Positions 9,069-17,540 of a stretch of 64,000 nucleotides of DNA are shown piece after piece (within the stretch, counting starts at the first letter, position 1; every line of letters starts with the position of its first letter). The notes under the pieces are model-generated. The model ran no database searches, was not told the DNA's origin, and worked only from the letters and a program-made list of their open reading frames with translations. The position numbers were made by a program, and so were the translations under genes. Source of the DNA: Rhodovastum sp963804495 (lineage in GTDB: Bacteria; Pseudomonadota; Alphaproteobacteria; Acetobacterales; Acetobacteraceae); the NCBI GenBank assembly GCA_963804495.1, contig CAWDQN010000003.1, forward strand, positions 434,001 through 498,000, read 5' to 3'.

Positions 9069-10237
9069 CCCGTCCGACCGTTTATCTTTTCCGCATGGCC
9101 ATGTTCCTGGGGGCCGTGCTTGTCGTCGCCGGGCTGCTCGGAGAGCCGCTGGTGGTCGCCTTCCGTGCCAACACCATGCTCAACAGCCTCATCCTGCTGA
9201 TATTGCTGCTCGGCATCTCCTGGAACCTGCGCCAGGTCACAAGGCTGTCGCCGGAAGTCACCTGGCTGGAAACGTTCCAGAAGGCGCGCCCCCGCCTGGC
9301 CTCCCTGCCCGCTCCGCGGCTGCTGGCGCCGATGGCCAGCATGCTGGCCGCCCGCGCCGCCAAGGCGCGCGAAGCCGGCACCGCCGCCTCCGACCGCTTC
9401 ACCATTTCCGCCCCGGCGATGCGCTCGCTGCTCGACAGCATCGCCAGCCGGCTCGACAAATTGCGCGAGTTGTCGCGCTATATGACCGGCCTGATGATTT
9501 TTCTCGGCCTGCTCGGGACCTTCTGGGGGCTGCTGCTCACCGTGTCCTCGGTGAGCGACGTGATCAATTCGATGTCGGTCGGCTCGGGCGATATCAATGC
9601 CCTGTTCGAACAGCTCAAATCCGGTTTGGCACGGCCGCTCAAGGGCATGGGCACGGCATTTTCGTCGTCCATGCTGGGGCTTGCCGGAGCGCTGGTGCTT
9701 GGCTTTCTCGATCTCACCGCCGGGCAGGCGCAGAACCGGTTCTTCAACGAACTGGAGGAATGGCTGGCCGGCATCACCAGGCTGGCCTCGGGCGTGCTCG
9801 GCAACGAGGGCGAGGGTTCGGTGCCGGTGTATGTGCAGGCATTGCTGGAACAGACCGCCGAGAACATGGAGAATTTGCAGTTCATCCTCGCCCGCGGCGA
9901 GGATGGGCGGAACCAGGCTAACCAGGCGGTGGTTGGTCTGACCGAGCGCATCGCTACCCTGTCCGATACGATGCGCGCCAGCCAGCAGCTCATGCTGCGC
10001 ATCGCCGAAAGCCAGCAGGCCATCGTCCCCGCGCTCGCCCGTGTCGGCGAACGCCGCGACCCGGACAGCGGCCACGACGAAATCATGCGCGCGCACCTGC
10101 GCAACATTGAGCTCTATCTGCAGCGTCTGCTTACCGAGTCCGAGCAAGGCCGCGCCCAGAGCACCGCGGAACTCAGAAACGACATCCGCATCCTTACCCG
10201 CACCATCGCCGCCCTGGCCGAGGAGCCGCCAAGATGA
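9065..10237 (+). CDS. MotA/TolQ/ExbB-type proton channel family membrane protein
   Basis: The 390-residue protein has two N-terminal membrane helices (about residues 10-27 and 39-53). A later pair carries the channel-type signature (YMTGLMIFLGLLGTFWGLLL, then LKGMGTAFSSSMLGLAGALV), which matches the MotA/TolQ/ExbB fold. The C-terminal 130 residues are hydrophilic and helical. By family rules it would form a pentameric ring that uses proton flow to drive a partner. The partner is probably the gene at 10333, which has the MotB-like Asp helix. No flagellar genes are nearby, so a flagellar role is unlikely. Confidence 0.88.
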   Translation: MTRPTVYLFRMAMFLGAVLVVAGLLGEPLVVAFRANTMLNSLILLILLLGISWNLRQVTRLSPEVTWLETFQKARPRLASLPAPRLLAPMASMLAARAAKAREAGTAASDRFTISAPAMRSLLDSIASRLDKLRELSRYMTGLMIFLGLLGTFWGLLLTVSSVSDVINSMSVGSGDINALFEQLKSGLARPLKGMGTAFSSSMLGLAGALVLGFLDLTAGQAQNRFFNELEEWLAGITRLASGVLGNEGEGSVPVYVQALLEQTAENMENLQFILARGEDGRNQANQAVVGLTERIATLSDTMRASQQLMLRIAESQQAIVPALARVGERRDPDSGHDEIMRAHLRNIELYLQRLLTESEQGRAQSTAELRNDIRILTRTIAALAEEPPR

Positions 10238-10239
10238 GC

Positions 10240-10326
10240 GGGGTCCAGGGACCGAAGGCCCCGGGCGGGTCCAGGGCGGAACCCTGGTGGGGGCCCGGGG
10301 GCAAAGCCCAAGGCACCCCCGGAACC
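10240..10326. repeat. REP-like hairpin repeat inside the envelope operon
   Basis: A diverged copy of the repeat family with GGGTCCAGGG and CCAGGGCGGAACCCTGG hairpins. It fills the roughly 95-bp gap between the channel gene and its OmpA/MotB-like partner. Because both genes are probably cotranscribed, it may partially attenuate or stabilise the message. Confidence 0.65.
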
Positions 10327-10332
10327 TGACCG

Positions 10333-11697
10333 ATGTCATACCGCCGCCGCCCCAGCAACAACGATAGTCTGAACGCCTGGCCCGGCTATGTGGACGCCCT
10401 GTCCACCTTGCTCATGGTCATCATCTTTGTCTTGCTGGTCTTCGTGTTGGCCCAGGCCTTCCTGTCGGTCGCGCTGAGCGGGCGGGACCAGGCGCTGGAC
10501 CGGTTGAACCGGCAGATGGCCGAACTTTCCGACATGCTGGCCCTGGAGCGCGGCCGGACGACGGAATTGCGGCTGTCGCTGGCGCAGGTCAATCGCGACC
10601 TGCAGGCCGCCGGCACGGCGCGCGATGAGGTGGCGCAGCAACTGGCGGCGCTGCAGGCCGAGCGGGACAAACTCACCTCCGACCGCGACGCGCTCAAGAC
10701 CGAGCGCGACCGGCTGTCCGCCAGGCTGTCCGATGCGGCGCTGCAGACCCAGGCGGCGCAGGCCCGCGCCGAGGAACTGACCGGCAAGCTGGCCGAGGCG
10801 GCAAGGCGCACCGAGGCACTGAGCCAGGAAACCGCGGCGGCGGTGGCGCCGCTTGCCGAGGCTCGCAAGCAGTTGGCTGAGGCGGCCCGCCAGTCGGAGG
10901 CCACGGCGCAGGAGCAGGCCAGGCTGGCCGAACAGGTGCGGGCGCTGACGGCACTGCGCGACGAACTGGAGAAGCAGGTCCGCGAGGCGACGGCCAGCGC
11001 GGCCACGGAGGTCCAGGCGCGCACCGCGGCGACGGCGCAGGCGGCCGAGGAAAAGCGCCAGGGCGACTCGGCGCGCGCCCAGATGGCGCTGCTGAACCGG
11101 CAGTTGGAGGAATTGCGGGCACAGCTGGCGGCTTTGCAGAAGGCGCTCGACGTGGCCGAGGCGTCCGGGCGCGACAAGGACGTGCAGATCGCCAATCTCG
11201 GCGGCCAGCTGAACGCGGCGCTGGCGCGCAAGGTCGAGGAGCTGCAGCGCTACCGCAGCGAGTTTTTCGGCAAGCTGCGCGACGTGCTGGCCAACCGTCC
11301 CGGCATCCAGGTGGTCGGCGACCGCTTTGTGTTCCAGAGCGAGGTGCTGTTCCCGGTGGGCAGCGCGGAACTGACCAGCGCCGGGGTCGACCAGATCAAC
11401 AAGCTGGCCGAGACGCTGAAGCAGATCAGCGCGGAAATACCCAAGAGCGTGGCCTGGGTGCTGCGGGTGGACGGGCACGCCGACCGCCAGCGCATCGAGG
11501 CCGGGCGCTGGGGCAGCAATTGGGAGCTTTCCGCCGGGCGGGCGATCACCGTCATCAAGATGCTGATTGCGGACGGGATTCCGCCGAACCGGCTGGCCGC
11601 CACGGGATTCGCCGAGAACCAGCCGCTCGATCCGGCCGATACGCCGGAAGCCTATGCGAAGAACCGGCGGATTGAGATCCGGCTGACGGATCGGTGA
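10333..11697 (+). CDS. MotB/OmpA-like peptidoglycan-binding protein with long coiled coil
   Basis: The 454-residue product has one N-terminal membrane helix preceded by a conserved-type Asp at residue 21 (WPGYVDALSTLLMVIIFVLL), the position of the proton-binding Asp in MotB-like stators. A periplasmic coiled coil of about 240 residues follows, rich in Ala, Glu, Gln and Arg. The C-terminus is an OmpA domain (FVFQSEVLFPVGSAELTSAG, VDGHADRQR, NRLAATGFAENQPLDP, KNRRIEIRL) expected to bind peptidoglycan. Its length and coiled coil separate it from short ExbD/TolR proteins. It probably forms a stator-like complex with the product of 9065-10237. Confidence 0.9.
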   Translation: MSYRRRPSNNDSLNAWPGYVDALSTLLMVIIFVLLVFVLAQAFLSVALSGRDQALDRLNRQMAELSDMLALERGRTTELRLSLAQVNRDLQAAGTARDEVAQQLAALQAERDKLTSDRDALKTERDRLSARLSDAALQTQAAQARAEELTGKLAEAARRTEALSQETAAAVAPLAEARKQLAEAARQSEATAQEQARLAEQVRALTALRDELEKQVREATASAATEVQARTAATAQAAEEKRQGDSARAQMALLNRQLEELRAQLAALQKALDVAEASGRDKDVQIANLGGQLNAALARKVEELQRYRSEFFGKLRDVLANRPGIQVVGDRFVFQSEVLFPVGSAELTSAGVDQINKLAETLKQISAEIPKSVAWVLRVDGHADRQRIEAGRWGSNWELSAGRAITVIKMLIADGIPPNRLAATGFAENQPLDPADTPEAYAKNRRIEIRLTDR

Positions 11698-11714
11698 GAC
11701 CGACATAGCAACAC

Positions 11715-11791
11715 ATGCCAGGGCTCTGCTGTTGCCGCACCAGCGCGGAGCGGGCCTTCGCGCGACGGTGCGGTGGCCCCCTGGACCCCCG
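11715..11791. repeat. REP-like repeat between convergent genes
   Basis: A variant of the hairpin family that starts with the CCAGGGCTCTG arm and ends in GGCCCCCTGGACCCC. The central part is replaced by a GCGCGGAGCGGGCC/GCGCGAC segment also seen at 42301 and 44436. It separates the MotB-like gene from the convergent hybrid kinase. Confidence 0.6.
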
Positions 11792-11795
11792 CCAC

Positions 11796-14700
11796 TCACG
11801 CCGCCTCGCGGTCGTCCTTGGTTCCATCCCGGGCCAGACGGGCCAGAGCGGCGACCATGCAGGCCGCGGTGCCGCCGATGGCGGCCTCGATGCGGCGGAC
11901 CGTGACCGCCGCGGCGTTCCGGTCATCGCGTTCCACCTGTTCGGCCAACGCCTCCAGCGCCTGGGCCAGGCCCACCGCCCCGAAATCGACCGCCCGCCCG
12001 CCGACATCGCGGCAAAGACGCACGATCGATTCGGCCTCCCATCCGGGCAGGAGTTCAGACAGGCGCGAACAGCGCGCGGCGGCGTCGGCAACGAACTCCT
12101 GCACGCACGCGCGGGTGCGGTCGAGGCCGATGTCGGAGACCATGCATTCCAGGAAACCGACCCAGACCTCGGTGATATCGCCGGGAGAGGCGCTTCCGGC
12201 CGCCTCGCCGGGTTTGTCATCGGCCGCGACGGAGCGGTTTTTCTCGATCCATTTCCACAAATCCGCCGACAATTGATCGAGGTTGACCGGTTTGACGACC
12301 CGGGCGGTCATTTTCTCGTCGGTGCAGCGCTTGCGGATGACCGCGCCGGTCAGGGCGGTCAGGGCGATAATCGGCATCGACGCCATGCGTCCGCCCATAG
12401 CGCGGATCCGCCGCGTGGCCTCGAAACCGTCAACCCCCGGCATCTGCAGATCCATGAGGATGGCATCGAACCCCACACTGGCGGCCAGCCGGACCGCGGC
12501 TTCGCCACCATCGGCCACGAAGGTGGTGAAGCCGCGCCGCGACAGCGCCGCCGAGAGCAGCGACTGGTTGACCTTGTTGTCCTCGACGATCAGCACCCGC
12601 GCCGTTCCGGGCAGCGGGGCAGTGGGATCGATGCATTCTAGCGCCGGAACGGCTGCCAGGAAGGTCGCCACCGTCGTCGCCACCTTCCGACCGTCGGCCG
12701 AGGGCGGCAAAATGGCATCCGCCATCGACATGCCGGCGGCCGGAATGCCGACCGCCACAATGGCCGACCGCCGGCCGTGGGCAGTGGCGCGCAGCCGGGT
12801 GAAGAACGCCTCCGGGTCCATGCCGGTCATCACCGCGTTCACGACCACCGCGTCGAGGGCGCCGCAGCGCGATGCAATCCGTTCCGCCAGCCCGATGGCG
12901 AGAAACCCGTCCTCCGCCGTCTCAACGGCGACCCCGATCCGCGCCAGATGGCTGGCCAGCCGGCCGGCATCCTTCTCGTCGAAGCCGACCACCAGCGCGG
13001 TGCGGCCGGTATAGGGCGAGCCCAGACGGTCCGGACCCGGGCGCTCGGCGAGAAATTCGAAAGTGAACTCGCTGCCCACCCCGACGGTGCTCTCCACCGT
13101 CAGCGAACCGCCCATGAGCGCCGCGTTCTCCCGGCACAGCGCCAGCCCCAGTCCGAGCCCTTCCCGCCCTTCCGACGCATCGCCGCGGCCGCGCTTGAAG
13201 CGCTCGAAAATCAGGCTGCGGTCCTCGCGCGCAATGCCGGAGCCGGTATCGGACACCGCGAGCCGGATCGATGTCCGGCCATCGGCGTCGGTGATGGCGC
13301 AGGCGCGGATTTCCACCGATCCGCTGGCGGTATATTTGATCGCATTGCTCGCCAGATTGAACAGCACCTGGCGCAGCCGCGTCGGGTCGGCCATCCAGCG
13401 TCCGTGCACCGCATCGTCAAAGCGCGTCCGGATCTCCAGCCCTTTGTCATGCGCCTGGGGGGCCAGAACGCCGGCGACTTCGTCCACCAGCGCCGCCACA
13501 TCGACCTCGGCCGGCTGCAACTCGGCATTGCCGGCGCCGCTGGCGATTTCCAGCAGACCGTTCAACATGGCCAGCAGCGCCTCGCAACTGGCGTCGATGC
13601 GCTCGATCCAGACCCGCTGGGCCTCGGCGAGCTCGCCCTCCTCCAGCAGCAGGGCGCAAATGCCAAGAATGCTGTTCATCGGCGTGCGGACATCGTGGCC
13701 GACGGCGGCCAGCACCCGGTCGCGATCGCTGCCGGCCGTCTCCAGTTGTTCGCCCAGCAGGGCAGCCTCGGTCTCCGCCGCGTCGGCGCGGGCGCGCGAC
13801 CCCACCTCCTCGGACACATCGCGCGCCGTGCCGTGAAGCGCGCCGGACACCAGCGGCACCAGGCTGATCCGGTGGATGCGATCGCCAGCGTCGCCCGCAC
13901 CGAGCCTGACATCGACCGCGTCCAGCCTGACCCGTCCCTTGACGGCGGCAGCAACCCGCTCGCAGGCGGGATCGCCCGCCCCCGCCGCCGCCAGGACCTC
14001 GACGAAGGGCTGGCCAAGGCCGCGGCGGATGGCATCGGGCAGGAAGCCGCGGACCTCCGTCAGCCTGCCCCTTCGGTCCAGCTCGAAGCTCCAGTCGGCC
14101 CCGTAGGCCGCCTCGGCCGCCGGGCGACCGTCAGGCTTGCGGCCGAACGGCAGCGCCATCAGCAGCTGGCAGACCGCCAGACCCGCAAACAACAGACCGG
14201 CAACCAGCAGAAGTCCCGGCGTGGCGGCCGAAGCGTCGCTCCAGGCAGAGCGGATGGCCGACTCGGCGGTGATCGACATCTCCACCGGGACATGGATGGA
14301 GGGAATGTCCGCCGACGCGACCAGCGTCGCCGGCCTGCCCGCCAGCCGGTCGACGGCGAGCAGAAGCGAGGGAAACAGATCCGAAACGACCGATCCTTCG
14401 GCCGCCACCGCCGGCGGCGATGCCTCGGTCCGGATGCTGTTCGCCCCGTCCTGGAGAATGAGGCTGGAGGCGATCGTCGCCGGCAGCCAGGCGGGCCTGA
14501 CCAGCGCCCGCATATCCTCCAGACGGAAAATGGCGCCGGCCAGGCCGACGAAACGTCCGGACTTGTCGGCCACGGTGCGGGTCACCAGCAGCGTCGTGCC
14601 GACCCGCAGCCACGACGATTCCACCCGCTGGAGGGCGAGGCTTCCGGCCGGTTGCTCGGCCGCGCGGCGGAACCATTTCGCCGTTCCCACATCCGCCTCG

Positions 14701-15074
14701 CTGGGCGGGAAAGGCACCGACGCGGCGATCACCTGGCCGGTCCGGTTCACCAGGAAGGTGGTGGTGACGTATGGCACCGCGCCCTGCAGCCGGATTTGCC
14801 GCGCGGTCATGACCAGCCGGTCGGCCGAGGCGAAATCCGCCGGGCGAACCGCTTCGGTCAACTGGGCGAAGCGGGCGAGCGGAGCGTCAATCTCCGCAGC
14901 CACCGCTTGCGCCGTCACCGCCAGATTGCTTGCCGCGATCTCCTCACTACTGGCGGCGGCGAAGTTGAACCACCAGAAAACCGCCGCGATCAACACGCTG
15001 GCGGCCACCAACGGAACCACGGCACGCCCGACGCGATGCAAGCCTGCCGGCCAGGAAATCTTCCCAATGCCCAT
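11796..15074 (-). CDS. Hybrid sensor histidine kinase with degenerate second receiver and degenerate Hpt
   Basis: A 1092-residue membrane sensor kinase. Two membrane helices (about 16-36 and 285-308) flank a periplasmic Cache/PDC-like sensor region. HisKA follows with His about 460 (VGHDVRTPMNSILG), then HATPase (LFNLASNAIKYT, LGLGLALCRENAALMGG). The first receiver-like domain is degenerate: the phospho-Asp position is Asn (DAVVVNAVMTG). The next receiver is intact, with Asp about 875 in ILMDLQMPGVDG. The last 100 residues look like an Hpt domain, but the His position is Arg, about residue 1022 (IVRLCRDVGGRAVDFGAVGL). Phosphate would therefore have to leave receiver Asp875 through an external Hpt, for which the protein at 17541 is a candidate. 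Confidence 0.93.
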   Translation of the reverse strand: MGIGKISWPAGLHRVGRAVVPLVAASVLIAAVFWWFNFAAASSEEIAASNLAVTAQAVAAEIDAPLARFAQLTEAVRPADFASADRLVMTARQIRLQGAVPYVTTTFLVNRTGQVIAASVPFPPSEADVGTAKWFRRAAEQPAGSLALQRVESSWLRVGTTLLVTRTVADKSGRFVGLAGAIFRLEDMRALVRPAWLPATIASSLILQDGANSIRTEASPPAVAAEGSVVSDLFPSLLLAVDRLAGRPATLVASADIPSIHVPVEMSITAESAIRSAWSDASAATPGLLLVAGLLFAGLAVCQLLMALPFGRKPDGRPAAEAAYGADWSFELDRRGRLTEVRGFLPDAIRRGLGQPFVEVLAAAGAGDPACERVAAAVKGRVRLDAVDVRLGAGDAGDRIHRISLVPLVSGALHGTARDVSEEVGSRARADAAETEAALLGEQLETAGSDRDRVLAAVGHDVRTPMNSILGICALLLEEGELAEAQRVWIERIDASCEALLAMLNGLLEIASGAGNAELQPAEVDVAALVDEVAGVLAPQAHDKGLEIRTRFDDAVHGRWMADPTRLRQVLFNLASNAIKYTASGSVEIRACAITDADGRTSIRLAVSDTGSGIAREDRSLIFERFKRGRGDASEGREGLGLGLALCRENAALMGGSLTVESTVGVGSEFTFEFLAERPGPDRLGSPYTGRTALVVGFDEKDAGRLASHLARIGVAVETAEDGFLAIGLAERIASRCGALDAVVVNAVMTGMDPEAFFTRLRATAHGRRSAIVAVGIPAAGMSMADAILPPSADGRKVATTVATFLAAVPALECIDPTAPLPGTARVLIVEDNKVNQSLLSAALSRRGFTTFVADGGEAAVRLAASVGFDAILMDLQMPGVDGFEATRRIRAMGGRMASMPIIALTALTGAVIRKRCTDEKMTARVVKPVNLDQLSADLWKWIEKNRSVAADDKPGEAAGSASPGDITEVWVGFLECMVSDIGLDRTRACVQEFVADAAARCSRLSELLPGWEAESIVRLCRDVGGRAVDFGAVGLAQALEALAEQVERDDRNAAAVTVRRIEAAIGGTAACMVAALARLARDGTKDDREAA

Positions 15075-15247
15075 GATCCGCCTTCGCTATCCGGGTTTTC
15101 GAAAGCGATCAAAAACCGATCGATAAAATCGCGACAAACCGGCCGCTGGGCAACGAAAAAATCGGTCCGGCGCCCTCTCAAGGAAAAAAACGTGGCGGCG
15201 CGCCGCCGCTGTCCCCCATATCCGGCCTAGATCGCTCCACCAAACAC

Positions 15248-15264
15248 AATATACTGTCTATATT
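15248..15264. promoter_or_regulatory. AT-rich palindrome upstream of the hybrid kinase
   Basis: A perfect inverted repeat, AATATA-CTGTC-TATATT, in a roughly 220-bp gap between the lipoprotein stop (15295) and the kinase start (15074). It stands out in very GC-rich surroundings. Its position about 180 bp upstream of the kinase start suits an operator or a promoter AT element. No regulator can be assigned from sequence alone. Confidence 0.4.
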
Positions 15265-15294
15265 GCGGATAAGATCTGAAATTCGTTGACGTTC

Positions 15295-15897
15295 TTAAAT
15301 CATCTGGTGGCGGGCGCAATCAGACCATGCCTGCCCGTCCGGGCCGGCCGGCGGGATTTGCACCGACGCCAGCAGCAATGGCAACGCGGCGACATCCAGG
15401 GTGCCGCCGCCGAGCAGAATCAGAACCCGCCCGAACGACATCTCGTCCGGGCTCGAGGAAACGCGCAGCCCATGCCTTGCATTGCCGCTTGCCTGCAGCG
15501 CCCATTTCCCCGACGGGCCGCTGAACCGCAGGTTCGCCGACGATCCGGCGCCGATCTGCGCGGCGTCGGGCGCCGGAAACGCCAGATTGAGATCGACGGC
15601 GGCGTTCCGCCGGACGGTGACCGTGAGGGTTGTCAGCTGGCCGGCGGCGGTGGCGATGCAACGGTCCGACCCGACATCGAACGACCACGCGAGATGAACG
15701 ACGCGTCGGGGCGGCGGAGGCGGCGGCTGTGGCGGTGCCGGCGGCGGTTCGGCGGCGACCGCCGGGGCGGGCGGCGGCTGGTCTTGCTGACACCCGCCGA
15801 ACGTCATCGCCAGCATCAGGCCAAGCACCGGAGCGGCAGCAGCAAGAGCACCGGGCCGCCCTTCTCGACGGTCGCGGCCGGCACGAAGATGGCTCAT
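15295..15897 (-). CDS. Putative lipoprotein with proline-rich segment
   Basis: A 200-residue product with a basic N-terminus, a hydrophobic stretch (ALAAAAPVLGLMLAM) and a lipobox-like end, TFGGC, with Cys about 36. A Pro-rich spacer follows. The compact C-terminal domain (VVHLAWSFDVGSDRCIATAA, LTTLTVTVRRNAAVDLNLAF) resembles small periplasmic proteins of unknown function. ATG 15897 is chosen over a longer frame to 15990 because it places the hydrophobic stretch at signal-peptide distance. It lies between the hybrid kinase and a glycosyltransferase. Function unknown. Confidence 0.72.
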   Translation of the reverse strand: MSHLRAGRDRREGRPGALAAAAPVLGLMLAMTFGGCQQDQPPPAPAVAAEPPPAPPQPPPPPPRRVVHLAWSFDVGSDRCIATAAGQLTTLTVTVRRNAAVDLNLAFPAPDAAQIGAGSSANLRFSGPSGKWALQASGNARHGLRVSSSPDEMSFGRVLILLGGGTLDVAALPLLLASVQIPPAGPDGQAWSDCARHQMI

Positions 15898-15997
15898 GTC
15901 ACTCGCAAGAACATCGTCATGCGCCCCTGTTTCGCGGTCTGCGTCGCGGCCTGCGGCATGATGCGCACTGTGCGGACCATGCACGCCCAAGTTGAGT

Positions 15998-17068
15998 TTA
16001 CCGCGTCGGCAGCGTGCCTGTCACCGGCCGAACTGGCCCGCGCGGGGCAACCGGGGGAAGCAAGGCTGCAACAGGGTCGGCATCTCCCGCGAGGTCGCGC
16101 AGCAATGCGTGCCAGCGCGCCACGCTGTCGTCCAGAGCGTAAAGCATGGACTGCCGGGCCGCCTCGCCCATCGCCGTCAGGTTCCGCGCCGCCAATGCCT
16201 GAATAGCCTCGGCGAGCCGATCCGGGTCCTCCGGCGCGCACAGCAATCCCCATGACGGATCGATCTGTTCGATCAGCCCATCGGTGCGGGCGGCGATCAC
16301 CGGCCGGCCGGCCGCACGCGCCTCGGCCGCCGCCAGGCCGAAAGCCTCCCAGCGCGACGGCACGACCACCGCGTCGATGCCCGCGAGGAACGCGGCCGGA
16401 TCGGTGAGCGGACCGCCGACGCGGACATGCGGTAGACCGGCCGCCGCCGCCCGCAGGTCGTGCAGGGCGGGTCCGTGACCGGCGAGCTGGAGCGTCGCCA
16501 CCTCCGGCGGAACCCGGCGCATGGCCGCGATGAGCAGGTCGAATCCATCCTGCGGTCCGTACCTCCCATAGCCGCCCAGGCGCAGCGGGCGCGGCGCCGC
16601 GGGCACTGGCGGCAGCAAGGCAACGCCCGCGGTATCAAACGCCTGCGGAATGGTCACCAGCCGGCCGGGCGGCACCAGATCGGCCTGGCGCAGCCAGTCG
16701 GCCTGGCCTTGGGAGACCGCGACAACGCGGTCCGCCAGCCGGTAGAACATGCGCAGCAGCGCGCGGAAGCGCCGGGGATGGCGTACCTGCAGCCGTTCGT
16801 AAGCAGCGGTGGCGGAATGCTCGACGAGCACCAGCGGCACGCCCCGGGAACGCGCCCGCAACGCGACCAGGAAGGGCAGGTTCGCCCAGCTCAGAGGGAA
16901 ATGCACGACCACAATGCCGGCCTGCATGCGGCCCGGCAGGCGAAACCGGGAAGTGAGCGTGCGGACGACCGGCGGAAAGCGAGACGCCAGCCGCGGCAGC
17001 TGAGCGGCGAGCACGCGGGCAACGTCGTCAGGACAGGCATCATCGATCAGGTGCAAAATTTCGGTCAT
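15998..17068 (-). CDS. Glycosyltransferase family 4 protein
   Basis: A 356-residue GT-B type sugar transferase. The C-terminal half carries the retaining EX7E motif as EAFGLAAAE within VVPSRWEAFGLAAAEARAAG, plus the usual nucleotide-sugar loop (RPLRLGGYGRYGPQDGFDLL). It would transfer a sugar from an NDP- or GDP-donor to a growing oligosaccharide on the cytoplasmic side of the membrane. ATG 17068 (MTEILHLIDD) is preferred because upstream in-frame codons encode a low-complexity lead. It is set apart from the main polysaccharide cluster by the signalling genes. Acceptor and linkage are not predictable. Confidence 0.88.
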   Translation of the reverse strand: MTEILHLIDDACPDDVARVLAAQLPRLASRFPPVVRTLTSRFRLPGRMQAGIVVVHFPLSWANLPFLVALRARSRGVPLVLVEHSATAAYERLQVRHPRRFRALLRMFYRLADRVVAVSQGQADWLRQADLVPPGRLVTIPQAFDTAGVALLPPVPAAPRPLRLGGYGRYGPQDGFDLLIAAMRRVPPEVATLQLAGHGPALHDLRAAAAGLPHVRVGGPLTDPAAFLAGIDAVVVPSRWEAFGLAAAEARAAGRPVIAARTDGLIEQIDPSWGLLCAPEDPDRLAEAIQALAARNLTAMGEAARQSMLYALDDSVARWHALLRDLAGDADPVAALLPPVAPRGPVRPVTGTLPTR

Positions 17069-17540
17069 GGCGGGTCCACAGCTTACGGCCGGGCGGAGGC
17101 AGCCGCGGCGCCCCGGAGCGGCATCACCATCGCCTGGCGGCCCCGCGGCATGCCGGTCATCCGGGTGGTCATCGGGGGGGCGGTCATGGGCGGTCCCTGT
17201 GCTGGACATCACAACCGCAGGCATTCAAGCGCCGCGCCAAACCGCACCCAAGGGTAGAGCTAATGAAATCAATATGATACTTCGGACCCACGCGGTCGAA
17301 GCTGACCGATTCCGCAATGCCGCCGCATTTTGGGAGACAGAGGCCTCCCATTCTGCAACACATCGCGGCCAGGCCATTCCTGCGCACCGGCGTGCATCGT
17401 GAGTCGGCTTGCTAACCGACGGTTGCGCTGGTGACAGACAGCGGCGAATTGGCTCTACTTCCCCAACCCGGGCGGAGTCGCTGTGCCGCCGCCAGCGCGC
17501 CAAAAACCGGGCGTGACAAACGAGGACGGAGACCCCGCGC
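17069..17540. other. 472-bp divergent intergenic region
   Basis: Lies between the divergently transcribed glycosyltransferase and the receiver-Hpt gene and should hold both promoters. I see no convincing gene here; short frames have unlike-protein composition. A small inverted repeat, TGGGAG/CTCCCA, occurs near 17333-17351. I found no match to the sigma-54 GG-N10-GC spacing in a sequence resembling the consensus. Confidence 0.5.

Noticed and set aside
9065..11697. Flagellar MotAB or Zorya defence ZorAB
   Set aside because: No flagellar genes and no ZorC, ZorD or ZorE-like helicase or nuclease genes are nearby. The long coiled coil is in the MotB-like protein, not in a tail on the channel protein as in ZorA.
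17184..17387. Small minus-strand frame in the 17.07-17.54 kb gap
   Set aside because: Sixty-seven codons without ribosome site, membrane helix or domain-like pattern; overlaps other equally poor frames.
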